Numbered from the stretch's first letter, positions 18,435 through 27,701 are shown. The stretch: 64,000 nucleotides of DNA from Pontibacter cellulosilyticus (GCF_014306105.1 NZ_JACRVF010000001.1:822413-886412); one strand, 5' to 3'. Program-made: numbers and translations. The notes: a model not told the origin generated them from the sequence alone.

Positions 18435-18626
18435 ATGAATAACGGAACAGTAAAATTCTTCAATGACCTGAAAGGGTTCGGGTTTATTAAAGAAGAAAAC
18501 ACAGATCAGGAGTACTTTGTACACGTATCTGGCCTGGTTAATGAGATCAGAGAAAACGACAAGGTAACTTTTGACCTTCAGGAAGGAAGAAAAGGACTAA
18601 ATGCGGTTAATGTAAAGCTTGCTTAG
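18435..18626 (+). CDS. Cold-shock domain protein, 63 aa
   Basis: A compact CspA-type protein: MNNGTVKFFNDLKGFGFIKE with RNP1 (KGFGFI) and RNP2 (EYFVHV) RNA-binding motifs, ending KGLNAVNVKLA. The ATG at 18435 gives the canonical short N-terminus; the upstream ATG at 18414 adds seven uncharacteristic residues. It probably acts as an RNA chaperone. It has a long A/T-rich leader and its own strong terminator. A second cold-shock-domain gene lies 0.4 kb downstream. Confidence 0.92.
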   Translation: MNNGTVKFFNDLKGFGFIKEENTDQEYFVHVSGLVNEIRENDKVTFDLQEGRKGLNAVNVKLA

Positions 18627-18647
18627 TCTTGTGATATAACTCATTTG

Positions 18648-18675
18648 AAAAAGCCTTACGTACGTAAGGCTTTTT
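18648..18675 (+). terminator. Intrinsic terminator of cold-shock gene
   Basis: A 28-base perfect palindrome with A run, AGCCTTACGT half-sites and T run, 21 bases after the stop codon. Confidence 0.9.
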
Positions 18676-18749
18676 TATTTGTATCACTCAACCTTCCGGT
18701 TTATCAGGTAAACTGATCCTTATTTCAGGTGGCACGTTAAATAGTACAG

Positions 18750-18977
18750 ATGAACAGAAAATACTTAGTTGACAACATTACCCGCGAGTACATATGTGTG
18801 GCACTCCAAAAAGGGCGGGAATGGGAACCGAACAACCAGGATTCGCTGGACAGCTTTATGGAATCAAGATCAAATAAAAACGATCCTGAATTTGAGCTGC
18901 TGTCAGGTGAATACAACGACAACTCCTTCTTCGAGAAGTGGATACGAAACGGCACTAATTTCATGTTCCGGTACTAG
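18750..18977 (+). CDS. Hypothetical protein, 75 aa
   Basis: A small charged protein (MNRKYLVDNITREYICVALQ ... FFEKWIRNGTNFMFRY) without signal peptide or membrane segment. Codon use and an uninterrupted frame between two terminator-bounded cold-shock genes support it as real. I do not recognise the family. Confidence 0.6.
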   Translation: MNRKYLVDNITREYICVALQKGREWEPNNQDSLDSFMESRSNKNDPEFELLSGEYNDNSFFEKWIRNGTNFMFRY

Positions 18978-19035
18978 CCTTAACAAGCCGCCGTTACAGA
19001 AAAAGTGGAAATAATTTTTAATCATAAATCAATAT

Positions 19036-19491
19036 ATGGGTAGATCACAAGAGACCTTCAGTAAAAAAGAAAAAGAGAAAAAGAAGCTTAAGAAAAGACA
19101 GGACAAAGAAGCGAAGAAAGAAGATCGCAAAGCTAACTCCAGCAAAGGACAGGGCTTAGACGATATGCTTGCTTATGTAGATGAGTTTGGAAATATCAGC
19201 TCAACTCCTCCAGATCCGACCAAGAAGAAAAAGGAAATAAAGCAGGAAGATATCCAGATTGGCGTATCGAAGCAGGAAGAACCAGACCCGGCTGATCTAA
19301 TCAGGAAAGGTACGGTTACTTTTTTCAATTCATCAAAAGGCTACGGCTTTATCAGGGACCACGACACACAGGAAAGCATTTTTGTGCACCAGAACGGCTT
19401 AACCTGCCCTATCAAAGAAAACGACAAAGTTACGTTTGAGGTGGAGAAAGGCCCGAAAGGATTAAATGCTGTAAGGGTAAAGGCTGCGTAA
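19036..19491 (+). CDS. Cold-shock domain protein with charged N-terminal extension
   Basis: 151 residues: a Lys/Glu-rich, probably disordered or helical N-terminal half (MGRSQETFSKKEKEKKKLKK ...) of about 85 residues, then a cold-shock domain (about 89-151) with RNP1 KGYGFI and RNP2 SIFVHQ. The extension may bind RNA or ribosomes non-specifically. This long form is widespread in Bacteroidota. The cold-shock domain is clearly homologous to the one encoded at 18435-18626 (shared endings KGLNAV-VK-A). Confidence 0.92.
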   Translation: MGRSQETFSKKEKEKKKLKKRQDKEAKKEDRKANSSKGQGLDDMLAYVDEFGNISSTPPDPTKKKKEIKQEDIQIGVSKQEEPDPADLIRKGTVTFFNSSKGYGFIRDHDTQESIFVHQNGLTCPIKENDKVTFEVEKGPKGLNAVRVKAA

Positions 19492-19690
19492 AACAGTTTT
19501 ATCGCCAGATATGTAAAGAAGAACATAACAAGATTAACTGTCTTTTCTACATGTAATCACCATAGAACACCAGGTACTCACTCCAAAGTAAGTACCTTCT
19601 CTGGTTTATGCTTAAGGTAGTGATCTTATAGATTGAATATATGCTGTTGGAGCAATAACAGCTCTGAAAGACAATACGACATACTACAAA

Positions 19691-19727
19691 AAAGAAAGGG
19701 CTCCTTTTTTAAGGGAGCCCTTTTTTA
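19691..19727 (+). terminator. Intrinsic terminator
   Basis: AAAGGGCTCCTT pairs with AAGGGAGCCCTTT around a short T loop, followed by TTTTTT. It lies 200 bp after the long cold-shock gene, so it closes that transcript or an unannotated small RNA. Confidence 0.8.
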
Positions 19728-19737
19728 TCATTGAATA

Positions 19738-19815
19738 GTTATTATCAGAAAACTTTTCAACTTTTAGCCATCCTTTTATACGGCACAGTTTGTAGCAAGG
19801 TTACGAGACTCCTAA
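19738..19815 (+). repeat. Intergenic repeat, copy 1 (see 21739-21822)
   Basis: Shares the ordered blocks AACTTTTCAACTTTT, AGCCA, TATACGGCA and CAAGGTTAC with a segment after the rtcB terminator; about 70% identity by eye. Each copy lies shortly downstream of an intrinsic terminator. Confidence 0.6.
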
Positions 19816-19921
19816 AAATTTTTATTTTTTATTTTGACTTCGGCGCTGATGTTCTGGGTTATAATGGAAAAATTGTCCGCGTAAGTTGCCATCTCACAAT
19901 TCCTGCCTACTTAACTTAATC

Positions 19922-20005
19922 TGTCATTTCGACCTTTGGGAGAAATCTTTCCAGACTTAATGCAGTAGGAATTCTAAAGAGATCTCTCCTGTCGTCGAGA
20001 TGACA
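19922..20005. repeat. TGTCATTTCGAC-type hairpin repeat, copy 1
   Basis: Terminal arms TGTCATTTCGAC (19922-19933) and GTCGAGATGACA (19994-20005) are inverted with one mismatch; an inner pair GGGAGAAATCT/AGATCTCTCC extends the hairpin. This is a dispersed palindromic element seen widely in Bacteroidota intergenic DNA. A more degraded copy lies at 45777-45863. Confidence 0.75.
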
Positions 20006-20211
20006 AAAGGCTTACTTTGACGATAATGCCCCCAGCAGCCTAGCAGGAACGGGGGTGGTTGGTCCAAAGTAGCTATAAACCAACAGCAGCCATTTCCGAG
20101 CAAAAACCACAAAGCAGCATACTATAGTATGAATTTAGTCCCATCTGTATACATCCACTTAACTCCCTACCAGCTATACTTCGTACAAAGTGTTCTGAAG
20201 CGCATTACACT

Positions 20212-21651
20212 ATGACGAAGAAAAAGAAAAAAACAGCCTCCAATAAACTCACAGCAAACGACCTGCTTAAGATCGGTTTTCCGGCAGGTAAACCGCTTGG
20301 TACCGCTTTAAACATTGTACACACATACTTTACGGAACTTGGCAAAAACCACCAGATAGAACTGGTGCAGGATGTACTCACAGCCCCAGATCTATACCAG
20401 TTGCATGCAACCCTTGGCTCTTTGGCGCAGGCTATACTTGCACATAAAGAAACTGCCCCTGTGGCCCTAAGAAATGAACAGCAGAAATATGCCATTTACG
20501 GAGCAGAGGGGATTGAAGAAGGAGCACTGAAGCAGATGGATATTGCCATGCGCTTGCCAGTTACACGCGCAGGCGCCCTGATGCCAGATGCTCACCAAGG
20601 CTATGGTTTACCCATTGGCGGCGTACTGGCTGTAGAGAATGCCGTGATACCTTACGGTGTAGGTGTAGATATTGGCTGCCGCATGAGCATGAGCATTTTC
20701 GACATACATACCGGGTACCTGGACAAGCACCGAGAAGAGCTTAAAAAGATGCTACAGGATAATACACGCTTCGGTTTCTCCTCTTTCCAGAAGCCTATGG
20801 ACCACCCAGTGATGGACCGAATGGAGTTTCATGAGATCCCGATTGTACATGAGCTAAAAGACAGGGCATATAGCCAGTTGGGCACCTCAGGGGGAGGCAA
20901 TCACTTTGTAGAATTTGGCGTGGTAGACATACAGGACGAGCAGAATGAATTTGGACTGCCCCTGGGCTCCTACCTCTCCGTTCTCTCCCACTCCGGCTCA
21001 CGTGGCCTGGGCGCAAATATTGCCGGCTATTACACCAAAGTAGCCATGGACAGTTGCCGACTACCACAGGAGGCAAAGCACCTCGCCTGGCTCGACCTGG
21101 ATTCGGATGCAGGTCAGGAATACTGGATGGCCATGAACCTTGCCGGCGACTATGCCTCTGCCTGCCATCATCAGATACACCATCGCATTGCCTCAGCACT
21201 TGGAGAAACGCCACTGGCCACCATCGAAAACCACCACAACTTTGCCTGGAAAGAAAAGGATGCCGAAGGTCGGGAGTATATCGTGCACCGAAAAGGCGCT
21301 ACCCCAGCCGGCAAAGGAGTATTGGGAATTATCCCCGGCTCTATGGCCACTCCTGGTTTTATTGTAAGGGGAAAAGGTGAAGCAGCATCTATAAACTCAG
21401 CCTCCCATGGAGCAGGTAGGGTAATGTCCAGGACGCAGGCAAAAAAAACGCTGACCAAACCGCAGGTACAGAAATTTATACAGAAAGCAGGTATAGAAGT
21501 AATTGGCTCTGACCTGGATGAAGCACCTATGGTATACAAAGACATTCATCAGGTAATGGCGGCGCAGCAGGACTTAGTTGAAGTAGTTGGCACCTTCCAT
21601 CCCAGAATAGTGCGCATGAACGGTGACGAGAAGTATATGGAGGTTGATTGA
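20212..21651 (+). CDS. rtcB: RtcB family RNA ligase
   Basis: A 479-residue RtcB-type protein that joins RNA 2',3'-cyclic phosphate or 3'-phosphate ends to 5'-OH ends using GTP and Mn2+. Diagnostic motifs: PDAHQGYGLPIGGVLA, GVGVDIGCRMSM (catalytic Cys region), GTSGGGNHFVEFG, HSGSRGLG, NHHNFAW, and the guanylated-histidine region NSASHGAGRVMSR. It lacks nearby rtcA, archease or rtcR, so it is a stand-alone RNA repair ligase. The start ATG opens a Lys-rich N-terminus. Confidence 0.95.
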   Translation: MTKKKKKTASNKLTANDLLKIGFPAGKPLGTALNIVHTYFTELGKNHQIELVQDVLTAPDLYQLHATLGSLAQAILAHKETAPVALRNEQQKYAIYGAEGIEEGALKQMDIAMRLPVTRAGALMPDAHQGYGLPIGGVLAVENAVIPYGVGVDIGCRMSMSIFDIHTGYLDKHREELKKMLQDNTRFGFSSFQKPMDHPVMDRMEFHEIPIVHELKDRAYSQLGTSGGGNHFVEFGVVDIQDEQNEFGLPLGSYLSVLSHSGSRGLGANIAGYYTKVAMDSCRLPQEAKHLAWLDLDSDAGQEYWMAMNLAGDYASACHHQIHHRIASALGETPLATIENHHNFAWKEKDAEGREYIVHRKGATPAGKGVLGIIPGSMATPGFIVRGKGEAASINSASHGAGRVMSRTQAKKTLTKPQVQKFIQKAGIEVIGSDLDEAPMVYKDIHQVMAAQQDLVEVVGTFHPRIVRMNGDEKYMEVD

Positions 21652-21683
21652 TAAGTATAGCTGCCAAACCAAACGGGCACAAA

Positions 21684-21717
21684 AAAAGACGGGCTTCCGC
21701 CAAGAAGCCCGTCTTAT
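21684..21717 (+). terminator. Intrinsic terminator of rtcB
   Basis: GACGGGCTTC (21688-21697) pairs with GAAGCCCGTC (21704-21713), preceded by an A run and followed by TTA; 36 bases after the stop codon. Confidence 0.9.
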
Positions 21718-21738
21718 ATATTGAAAGGTCAATTTAGC

Positions 21739-21822
21739 AAAATTAAACTTTTCAACTTTTTAGCCACTTTAGTATACGGCATAAAATATACCAAGGTTAC
21801 AAACAGTTGAAAATTTATGCAA
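21739..21822 (+). repeat. Intergenic repeat, copy 2 (see 19738-19815)
   Basis: Contains AACTTTTCAACTTTTT, AGCCAC, TATACGGCA and CAAGGTTAC in the same order and spacing as copy 1. Function unknown. Confidence 0.6.
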
Positions 21823-22017
21823 TTTTTTTTCTATCACACTTGTGTTTATGGAAATTCAAGCTGCATTAAGGCTTTTGTATGCAAAAATGTCAGCTTTAGC
21901 CACTCAAAAATAGTACAAATTAACAGTAGATAACCGAAATGGCAGAACTCTAAAAATGAAGTACAGCTCTACCAGAGCCAGTTATTATCTTTTTGACTTA
22001 TACTTTATACAGCCTGT

Positions 22018-23442
22018 CTATTTGTTTGCCACTAAGCTTACAGAGCCACTTACGTTTAAGCGGCCTCCTGTCAAACATTTTCCTGAAAGATCACCTGTTG
22101 CTATAGTAGTGCCTAGTATTTCACCTTTGATAATAGCAGCTGATGCTCCAGCGTTTATAGCCGCATATAAAGCCACGGCTCCCGTTACGTGCGGTGTAGC
22201 CATCGATGTGCCGCTGTAAGCCCCATAACTGGAGTTACCTCTTTTATCTGGCAAGGTAGAATAAATACCAGATCCAGGTGCGCCAATATCTACTGAAGCA
22301 GCGCCATAATTAGAAAAACCGGATTTAGTACCTGTCTTTGTAATGGAAGCCACTGCTATGATGTTTTCGTTTGGGTAACTGGAAGGGTAATGCGGGCTAG
22401 TATCGTTGTTGTCACCTACTCCGTCTCTGCCTCCGTTGCCTGCCGCAGCAACAAAAAGTATGTTAGCGGAATTTGCACGCTCAATGGCGAGCTCTAAGCT
22501 TTTAGAGTAACCACCACCTCCCCAGGAGTTGTTACTGGCTACAAGGTGTATACCATGGCGTATTTTCAGGTCTGTCAGGTAATCTACAGCTTTAATAGCA
22601 TTTGCCGTTGTACCGCCCTGTCGGCCCAGGAATTTGGCTGTGATCATCTTTACATTCCAGGTAACTCCTGCTACGCCTTTCCCATTTCCGCCAACGGCTC
22701 CAATTGTGCCGGCTACGTGTGTGCCATGGTCATCGTGTGAACCGTCAAAGGTAGTATTGTCATTTCCGTCAAAGTCCCAGCCGTAATAGTCATCAACATA
22801 CCCGTTTTCATCATTGTCTATTCCATCAATTGGGTCTTCTGTGTTGTGCCAGATGTTAGCGGCAAGGTCTTCGTGCGTGTGCATAACGCCTTCATCTATA
22901 ATCCCGACTATTACCGTGGCAGCGCCTGTATTACCTGCTGCCCAGGCTTCTGCAGCCTGGCTGCCATATGCATTTTTAGGTGCTATGTTGCTACCATACA
23001 TGCCCCACAAAGAGCCGTTGGTAAAATAAGGATCGTTAGAAACGGCATGGTGCCGGTAAATATAGTTAGGCTCTGCGAATTCAATCTCTGCTGCACCTTT
23101 TAGCTTGTTAACAGCCTCCAGCGCTGCCATAGGCGTATGCACCAGCACAACCCCTTCCCTGTCGCCTGCACGTTCCATCGCCTTTGTCAGGATATTCTCT
23201 TTTACTTTTCCACTGATGCGCGACAAGGCCATCATCCTTGCTTCGCCGGACACTCCTGACTTAAACTTAACCAGCACTTCATTGGCTACATGCTCAGGCC
23301 CCTGAACAGCTAAAGCTTCCTGGCTTTGCGCCTGCAGCAGGCCTTGTTCGTCTAATTCCTTTTCACAGCCCGACAGTATGGCTGAGGTAAGTACAGCCAC
23401 AGTAAGCACGACTTTACCTGGTTTTGAGTTAAAATTTCTCAT
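22018..23442 (-). CDS. S8 family subtilisin-like serine protease, lipoprotein
   Basis: A 474-residue lipoprotein (lipobox ending at Cys26, followed by EKELDEQ). An inhibitor/propeptide-like region (about 50-130, ANEVLVKFKSG ... EIEFAEPNYIY) precedes the subtilase domain. The catalytic triad is D183 (GIIDEGV), H239 (HGTHVAGT) and S413 (SGTSMATPH), with oxyanion Asn336 (AAAGNGG). Calcium-site-like segment DDENGYVDDYYGWDF lies between D and H. It is expected to degrade proteins outside the inner membrane. It ends ENKLSGKCLTGGRLNV-type with no T9SS domain. A second S8 lipoprotein is encoded at 37314-38600. Confidence 0.94.
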   Translation of the reverse strand: MRNFNSKPGKVVLTVAVLTSAILSGCEKELDEQGLLQAQSQEALAVQGPEHVANEVLVKFKSGVSGEARMMALSRISGKVKENILTKAMERAGDREGVVLVHTPMAALEAVNKLKGAAEIEFAEPNYIYRHHAVSNDPYFTNGSLWGMYGSNIAPKNAYGSQAAEAWAAGNTGAATVIVGIIDEGVMHTHEDLAANIWHNTEDPIDGIDNDENGYVDDYYGWDFDGNDNTTFDGSHDDHGTHVAGTIGAVGGNGKGVAGVTWNVKMITAKFLGRQGGTTANAIKAVDYLTDLKIRHGIHLVASNNSWGGGGYSKSLELAIERANSANILFVAAAGNGGRDGVGDNNDTSPHYPSSYPNENIIAVASITKTGTKSGFSNYGAASVDIGAPGSGIYSTLPDKRGNSSYGAYSGTSMATPHVTGAVALYAAINAGASAAIIKGEILGTTIATGDLSGKCLTGGRLNVSGSVSLVANK

Positions 23443-23843
23443 GGGTTAAACTAAATGGGAATGATTAGGGTCCGGAGACTTTAAAAAGTCCGGAAAATCT
23501 TTGATACACAATACATGCGCTCTCCATTAAGTCGGCTGTAACACAGCATAAAGAGAGAAAAGGGAAGATTTAAATAGACGTTAAACGCCAAATTAGGTTG
23601 TCTTAATATAGTAAAATATTAACCTGTAAATAATTAGCTCTAAACAACAGCATTCATATGCTGGAGTTGTTTTATACTTTGCTAACTCAGCGAAAAAAAC
23701 CTGGCTTTGTTTATGGAATTCTCCACTTGCCTGCATCAAGTATAAAAACACTCAAACTAAACCCTACAGCTTATGAAACAGCCCGGACACGAAGTATAAG
23801 CAAGATCAGTTTCAAATGTTCATCACACTAAAATCTAAACACG
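23443..23843. other. Intergenic region without recognised gene
   Basis: About 400 bases between the divergent subtilase and ExbD genes. No hairpin or repeat beyond several TATACTT/AAGTATA heptamers. Confidence 0.5.
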
Positions 23844-24356
23844 ATGGCACAGATACAAGAAAACAACACGGCAGGTAAAGGCGGTAAAAGAAGAGCCAAG
23901 AGCTCAGCGTTCCACCTGGACATGACACCAATGGTAGACCTTGCCTTTTTACTGCTTACCTTTTTCATGCTTACCACCACCTTTACAAAACTGCAGACGA
24001 TGGAGCTGGCTATGCCTGCCGATGCCAAAGAAGCTGGTGGCCCGGCACCGATTAAAGCCAAAAATGCCGTTACAGTTATACTTGGCGAGCGAAATGAAGT
24101 GTTTTACTATTTCGGTTTTGCAGGCGACAACCCTGAAGTAATAAAGACAGATTTCTCTGCAAACGGCATAAGAAAGGTACTAACCTCGGAACAGATAAAA
24201 TCAAACCCAAAAGCGGTGGTGCTGATAAAGCCGCTGGAAAAGTCGCGCTACAGCAATTTGGTTGATATGCTGGATGAAATAAAAATTACCGAAACCAAGA
24301 AGTTCGCACTTGTACAAGTAGAGGAAGCCGATAAAGAACTGATCGCAGGACTTTAG
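23844..24356 (+). CDS. ExbD/TolR family biopolymer transport protein
   Basis: 170 residues: short basic cytoplasmic N-terminus, one membrane helix (about 33-52) preceded by HLDMTPMVDLAFLLLTFFML, in which the Asp of MVDLAF is the conserved proton-motive residue, and a periplasmic domain. It would work with ExbB and TonB (or gliding motor relatives) to energise outer membrane transport. No exbB or tonB lies beside it, so it is an orphan or serves a complex encoded elsewhere. Confidence 0.93.
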   Translation: MAQIQENNTAGKGGKRRAKSSAFHLDMTPMVDLAFLLLTFFMLTTTFTKLQTMELAMPADAKEAGGPAPIKAKNAVTVILGERNEVFYYFGFAGDNPEVIKTDFSANGIRKVLTSEQIKSNPKAVVLIKPLEKSRYSNLVDMLDEIKITETKKFALVQVEEADKELIAGL

Positions 24357-24516
24357 CAAAACAAGGGAGGCCATACTTTATATTTCTGAAGCAGGCCTCT
24401 CATGCACTTCCTACAGCAGGTATTCATTTTGAGTCTTTATCAAGCCATCATGTAGCAGCAGCATATCTAAACTAAATCAGTCCCCTGCGGTAAAAGATAA
24501 AAGAGCTCATTGTGCT

Positions 24517-25152
24517 ATGAGAACAACGAAAGAGGAAATGATGGAAAAGCACCTGGTAGCAAGGGGCATTACAGACCAGCGGGTACTGCAGGCTATGTGG
24601 GAAGTAGACCGTGTTCTGTTTGTACCGGTTGAGGTGGCAGATCACGTGTACGAAGACAGAGCGTTACCTATAGGTCGGAAGCAGACCATTAGCCAGCCTT
24701 ACATGGTAGCCTATATGGCACAGGCCCTGCGGCTGCACCCTGATGATATGGTACTGGAGATAGGCACAGGCTGTGGATACAATGCTGCCATTTTATCACG
24801 TTTAGCCAGGCATATATACAGCGTAGAGGTAATAGAGTGGCTGGCACATGTAGCAAGAGAAAACCTGGACATGGCAGGCATCCGGAACGTTACAACCCGC
24901 TGTGGAGATGGCTATGCCGGCTGGCCTGAGGCAGCTCCCTTCGATGCGATTATACTTACGGCCTCTCCGCCTGCTTTACCGGAGCCGCTCAAGTACCAGT
25001 TAACAATTGGCGGCAGACTAATAGCCCCTATCAGGAGAGAAAACCAGAAACTCATACGAATAGTAAGAACGGGCAGAGACATGTTTGAAGAAAGGCAGCT
25101 GATGCCCGTACAATTTGTGCCTATGACCGGTGAGGCACAGAAACGATCTTAG
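24517..25152 (+). CDS. pcm: Protein-L-isoaspartate O-methyltransferase
   Basis: A 211-residue PCMT: N-terminal helix MRTTKEEMMEKHLVARGITD, the substrate-site segment QTISQPYMVAYMAQAL, SAM-binding motif I VLEIGTGCGYNAAIL, and AIILTASPPALPEPL. It methylates isoaspartyl residues in damaged proteins with S-adenosylmethionine as a repair step. Monocistronic. Confidence 0.94.
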   Translation: MRTTKEEMMEKHLVARGITDQRVLQAMWEVDRVLFVPVEVADHVYEDRALPIGRKQTISQPYMVAYMAQALRLHPDDMVLEIGTGCGYNAAILSRLARHIYSVEVIEWLAHVARENLDMAGIRNVTTRCGDGYAGWPEAAPFDAIILTASPPALPEPLKYQLTIGGRLIAPIRRENQKLIRIVRTGRDMFEERQLMPVQFVPMTGEAQKRS

Positions 25153-25461
25153 CTTTTATCGGCAGCCAAAATTTATACTTGTAAGGGTGCTCTTGTGACC
25201 TTATAATGCAGAAGGCTAGCCATAAAGTGAAGAAATAAAATTGAATAATCCGACGTCACTACCTTGCTTTACGCTGCTAATCAACAACTTATAGTAAAGC
25301 ACCAAATATCATCGTTTCTCCCATTTAAAAGGCTCTTTTACTAAAAACAAAACCTTTTCATATGTTCAACCCGTAGATTATATATATTGTATAATATTAC
25401 AAGCGCTTTTACAATTATGTATCAAGCGTTTAAATTGTAACAAACTAAAATAATTTCAATA
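25153..25461. other. Intergenic region without recognised gene
   Basis: About 310 AT-rich bases upstream of the small lipoprotein gene. No structure identified. Confidence 0.45.
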
Positions 25462-25680
25462 ATGAAAAAGTTATTTTTAGCAGGAGCAGTTGTTTTCGCA
25501 TCGTTTGGTTTTTATGCTTGCGGTGGAGATGACGGCACTACAGAAGGGGAAACAGATGGTACAGTGATAGACACAGACACTACTGTATCAGAAATAGAAG
25601 TTGAAAGAACTATCCGTGACGTTGATACTACAGTTACAACTGAAACTGAGACAATCGATCCGGTGGATAACGAACAATAA
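25462..25680 (+). CDS. Small acidic lipoprotein, 72 aa
   Basis: Lipoprotein signal with lipobox FYAC (Cys20), followed by GGDDGTTEGE and a Thr/Asp/Glu-rich, probably disordered tail with repeated DTDTTV/DVDTTV/ETETID units. No known domain. It has its own terminator. Confidence 0.75.
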   Translation: MKKLFLAGAVVFASFGFYACGGDDGTTEGETDGTVIDTDTTVSEIEVERTIRDVDTTVTTETETIDPVDNEQ

Positions 25681-26054
25681 ACAGATATTTAACTAGCAAC
25701 CAGGGGAGGCAGGAATCAAGGCTACATAAGCTAAAGATTCCTGCCTTCTTTTTTATGCGTTGTCCATCACACTTCCCATTTCCTGCTTCAAATCTCTTGC
25801 TTTCCTTTAAAAAGCACCTTCATTTATTCCCGATCATCAGGGCTAACCATCTTTATCCAGGCACAATAGTCACAGCGCTTAAAGGTTTAGCTGTATAGCT
25901 TTATAGGATGCTCCCATTCTAATTGCATGCCAAGCCTGAAGGCAGTTCCGAAGGACTTCCGTGCCTAATCCGTAGGATCATCATGCTGAAAATCCGATTT
26001 TTTAGCTTATCTTAAAGTTTCGTTCAATCTTAACTTCCCTCCAACCACAGAAAC
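25681..26054. other. Intergenic region with terminator
   Basis: Holds the small lipoprotein terminator (25706-25750); the rest, about 300 bases, shows no gene. Confidence 0.5.
25706..25750 (+). terminator. Intrinsic terminator of small lipoprotein gene
   Basis: AGGCAGGAATC (25707-25717) pairs with GATTCCTGCCT (25736-25746), loop 18 nt, followed by a T-rich tract. Confidence 0.8.
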
Positions 26055-27527
26055 ATGGAAAACATTATCTCTTCGATCAATGATATTGTCTGGAGCAATG
26101 CCCTTATTATACTTTGCCTGGGAGCGGGTATTTACTTTTCAGTAGTAACCAAGTTCCTGCAGGTGCGCTACCTCCGCGAAATGGTTCGTTTGCTGTTCAA
26201 AGGAGAAGCATCGAAAAAAGGTATTAGTTCTTTTCAGGCGTTTACAGTGGCCATTGCAGGCCGTGTAGGCACCGGTAACATTGCAGGGGTTGCTACAGCC
26301 ATTGCCATGGGCGGACCAGGTGCCATTTTCTGGATGTGGATGATCGCTTTCCTGGGAAGCGCTTCCGCATTTATCGAGGCTACGCTTGGCCAGATTTATA
26401 AAGAAACTAAAGAGGGCCAGTATCGTGGTGGTCCGGCGTTCTACATCGAAAAAGGACTGGGAGTGAAATGGTATGCTGTGGTATTTGCTATTGCTACCGT
26501 TATAAGTATGGCTTTCTTCTTGCCTGGTGTGCAAAGCAATAGCATTGCCTCCAGCGTAAACACGGCTTTTGATATTCCGGTAGCTGTTACCGGTGGCGTA
26601 ATCACGTTCCTGCTGGCCCTTATTATTGTGGGAGGCGTAAAGCGAATCGGTAAAGTGGCAGAGGTCGTGGTACCGTTTATGGCGGGTGCTTATATACTGA
26701 TGTCAGTAGTTATCATCCTGATGAATATAGCAGAAGTGCCTGCTGTTGTTAGCCTGATTTTCCGTTCTGCTTTTGACATAGAACCAGCTTTTGCCGGTGT
26801 GTTTGGAATGGCTATTTCGTGGGGTGTGAAGCGTGGCATTTACTCCAACGAGGCAGGCCAGGGCACCGCTCCGCACGCAGCGGCTGCGGCAGAAGTTAGC
26901 CACCCGGCCAAGCAGGGATTGGTGCAGGCTTTTTCGGTGTATGTAGATACGCTGTTCGTGTGTACAGCCACTGCCTTTATGATCCTGTTCACAGGGCAAT
27001 ACAATGTGGTTAATCCGGAAGGCGGATTTCTGGTGGAGAACCTGCCGGGCATCCCGTTCGGACCTGAGTATACGCAGTCAGCGGTAAACACACATTTCCC
27101 AGCGCTGGGTAGCGGCTTTGTAGCGGTGTCGCTTTTCTTCTTTGCCTTTACTACTATCATGGCCTATTACTACATCGCTGAGACCAACCTGAGCTACCTG
27201 AACACCAAAGGCAACAAATGGATGATCTGGGTGTTGCGCGTATTGCTGCTGGGCGCTGTTTTCTACGGCTCTGTTAAAACAGCAGAATCTGCCTGGATGT
27301 TGGGCGATATCGGTGTGGGCATTATGGCCTGGCTGAACGTGATTGCCATTATCCTACTACGCAAACCAGCCCTTCGTGCATTAAAAGATTACCAGGCCCA
27401 GCGTAAAGCTGGTCTCGATCCCGTTTTTAACCCGCAGCAGTTAGGCATTAAAAACGCCGACCTATGGGAGAAGAAACTAGACGAGCACAAGGATATCCAG
27501 GAAGATAAGGAATTGCAGTCAGTGTAA
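26055..27527 (+). CDS. Alanine/glycine:cation symporter (AGCS) family protein
   Basis: A 490-residue multispanning protein (about 11 hydrophobic segments) of the AGCS family, importing alanine or glycine with Na+ or H+. Signature segments: AFTVAIAGRVGTGNIAGVATAIAMGGPGAIFW (quoted in part: GRVGTGNIAGVATAI), the conserved ATLGQIYKE loop, and GVKRGIYSNEAGQGTAPHAAA. The charged C-terminal tail (about 460-490) is cytoplasmic. Monocistronic with a terminator. Confidence 0.95.
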   Translation: MENIISSINDIVWSNALIILCLGAGIYFSVVTKFLQVRYLREMVRLLFKGEASKKGISSFQAFTVAIAGRVGTGNIAGVATAIAMGGPGAIFWMWMIAFLGSASAFIEATLGQIYKETKEGQYRGGPAFYIEKGLGVKWYAVVFAIATVISMAFFLPGVQSNSIASSVNTAFDIPVAVTGGVITFLLALIIVGGVKRIGKVAEVVVPFMAGAYILMSVVIILMNIAEVPAVVSLIFRSAFDIEPAFAGVFGMAISWGVKRGIYSNEAGQGTAPHAAAAAEVSHPAKQGLVQAFSVYVDTLFVCTATAFMILFTGQYNVVNPEGGFLVENLPGIPFGPEYTQSAVNTHFPALGSGFVAVSLFFFAFTTIMAYYYIAETNLSYLNTKGNKWMIWVLRVLLLGAVFYGSVKTAESAWMLGDIGVGIMAWLNVIAIILLRKPALRALKDYQAQRKAGLDPVFNPQQLGIKNADLWEKKLDEHKDIQEDKELQSV

Positions 27528-27573
27528 TTTGCTGAATCACTTCAGCAATCAACTTACACAGATTTATACTTTT

Positions 27574-27604
27574 AAAAAAGAGGCGCCACCACAGCGCCTC
27601 TTTT
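27574..27604 (+). terminator. Intrinsic terminator of symporter gene
   Basis: AAAAGAGGCGC pairs with GCGCCTCTTTT (27576-27586 with 27594-27604), 7-nt loop, T-ended. Confidence 0.9.
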
Positions 27605-27701
27605 GCATTAATAACGCTTGCTTTCGCTTATAAAGGCAGCTTCTCTCCTACTCCTGATACACGTTTGCGTTAAAGAGAATTCATCAATCGTATAACGCGT
27701 T

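Larger units (their letters stand above)
19492..20211. other. Long intergenic region with terminator and degraded repeats
   Basis: Roughly 720 bases with no credible gene. It holds a terminator (19691-19727), one copy of an intergenic sequence repeated at 21722 (19738-19815), a TGTCAT...ATGACA hairpin repeat (19922-20005), and a possible fragment of the DUF559-cassette end near 20050-20064. Confidence 0.7.
21652..22017. other. Intergenic region with terminator and repeat copy 2
   Basis: Contains the rtcB terminator and the second copy of the repeat found at 19738. The remainder is AT-rich and shows no gene. Confidence 0.6.
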
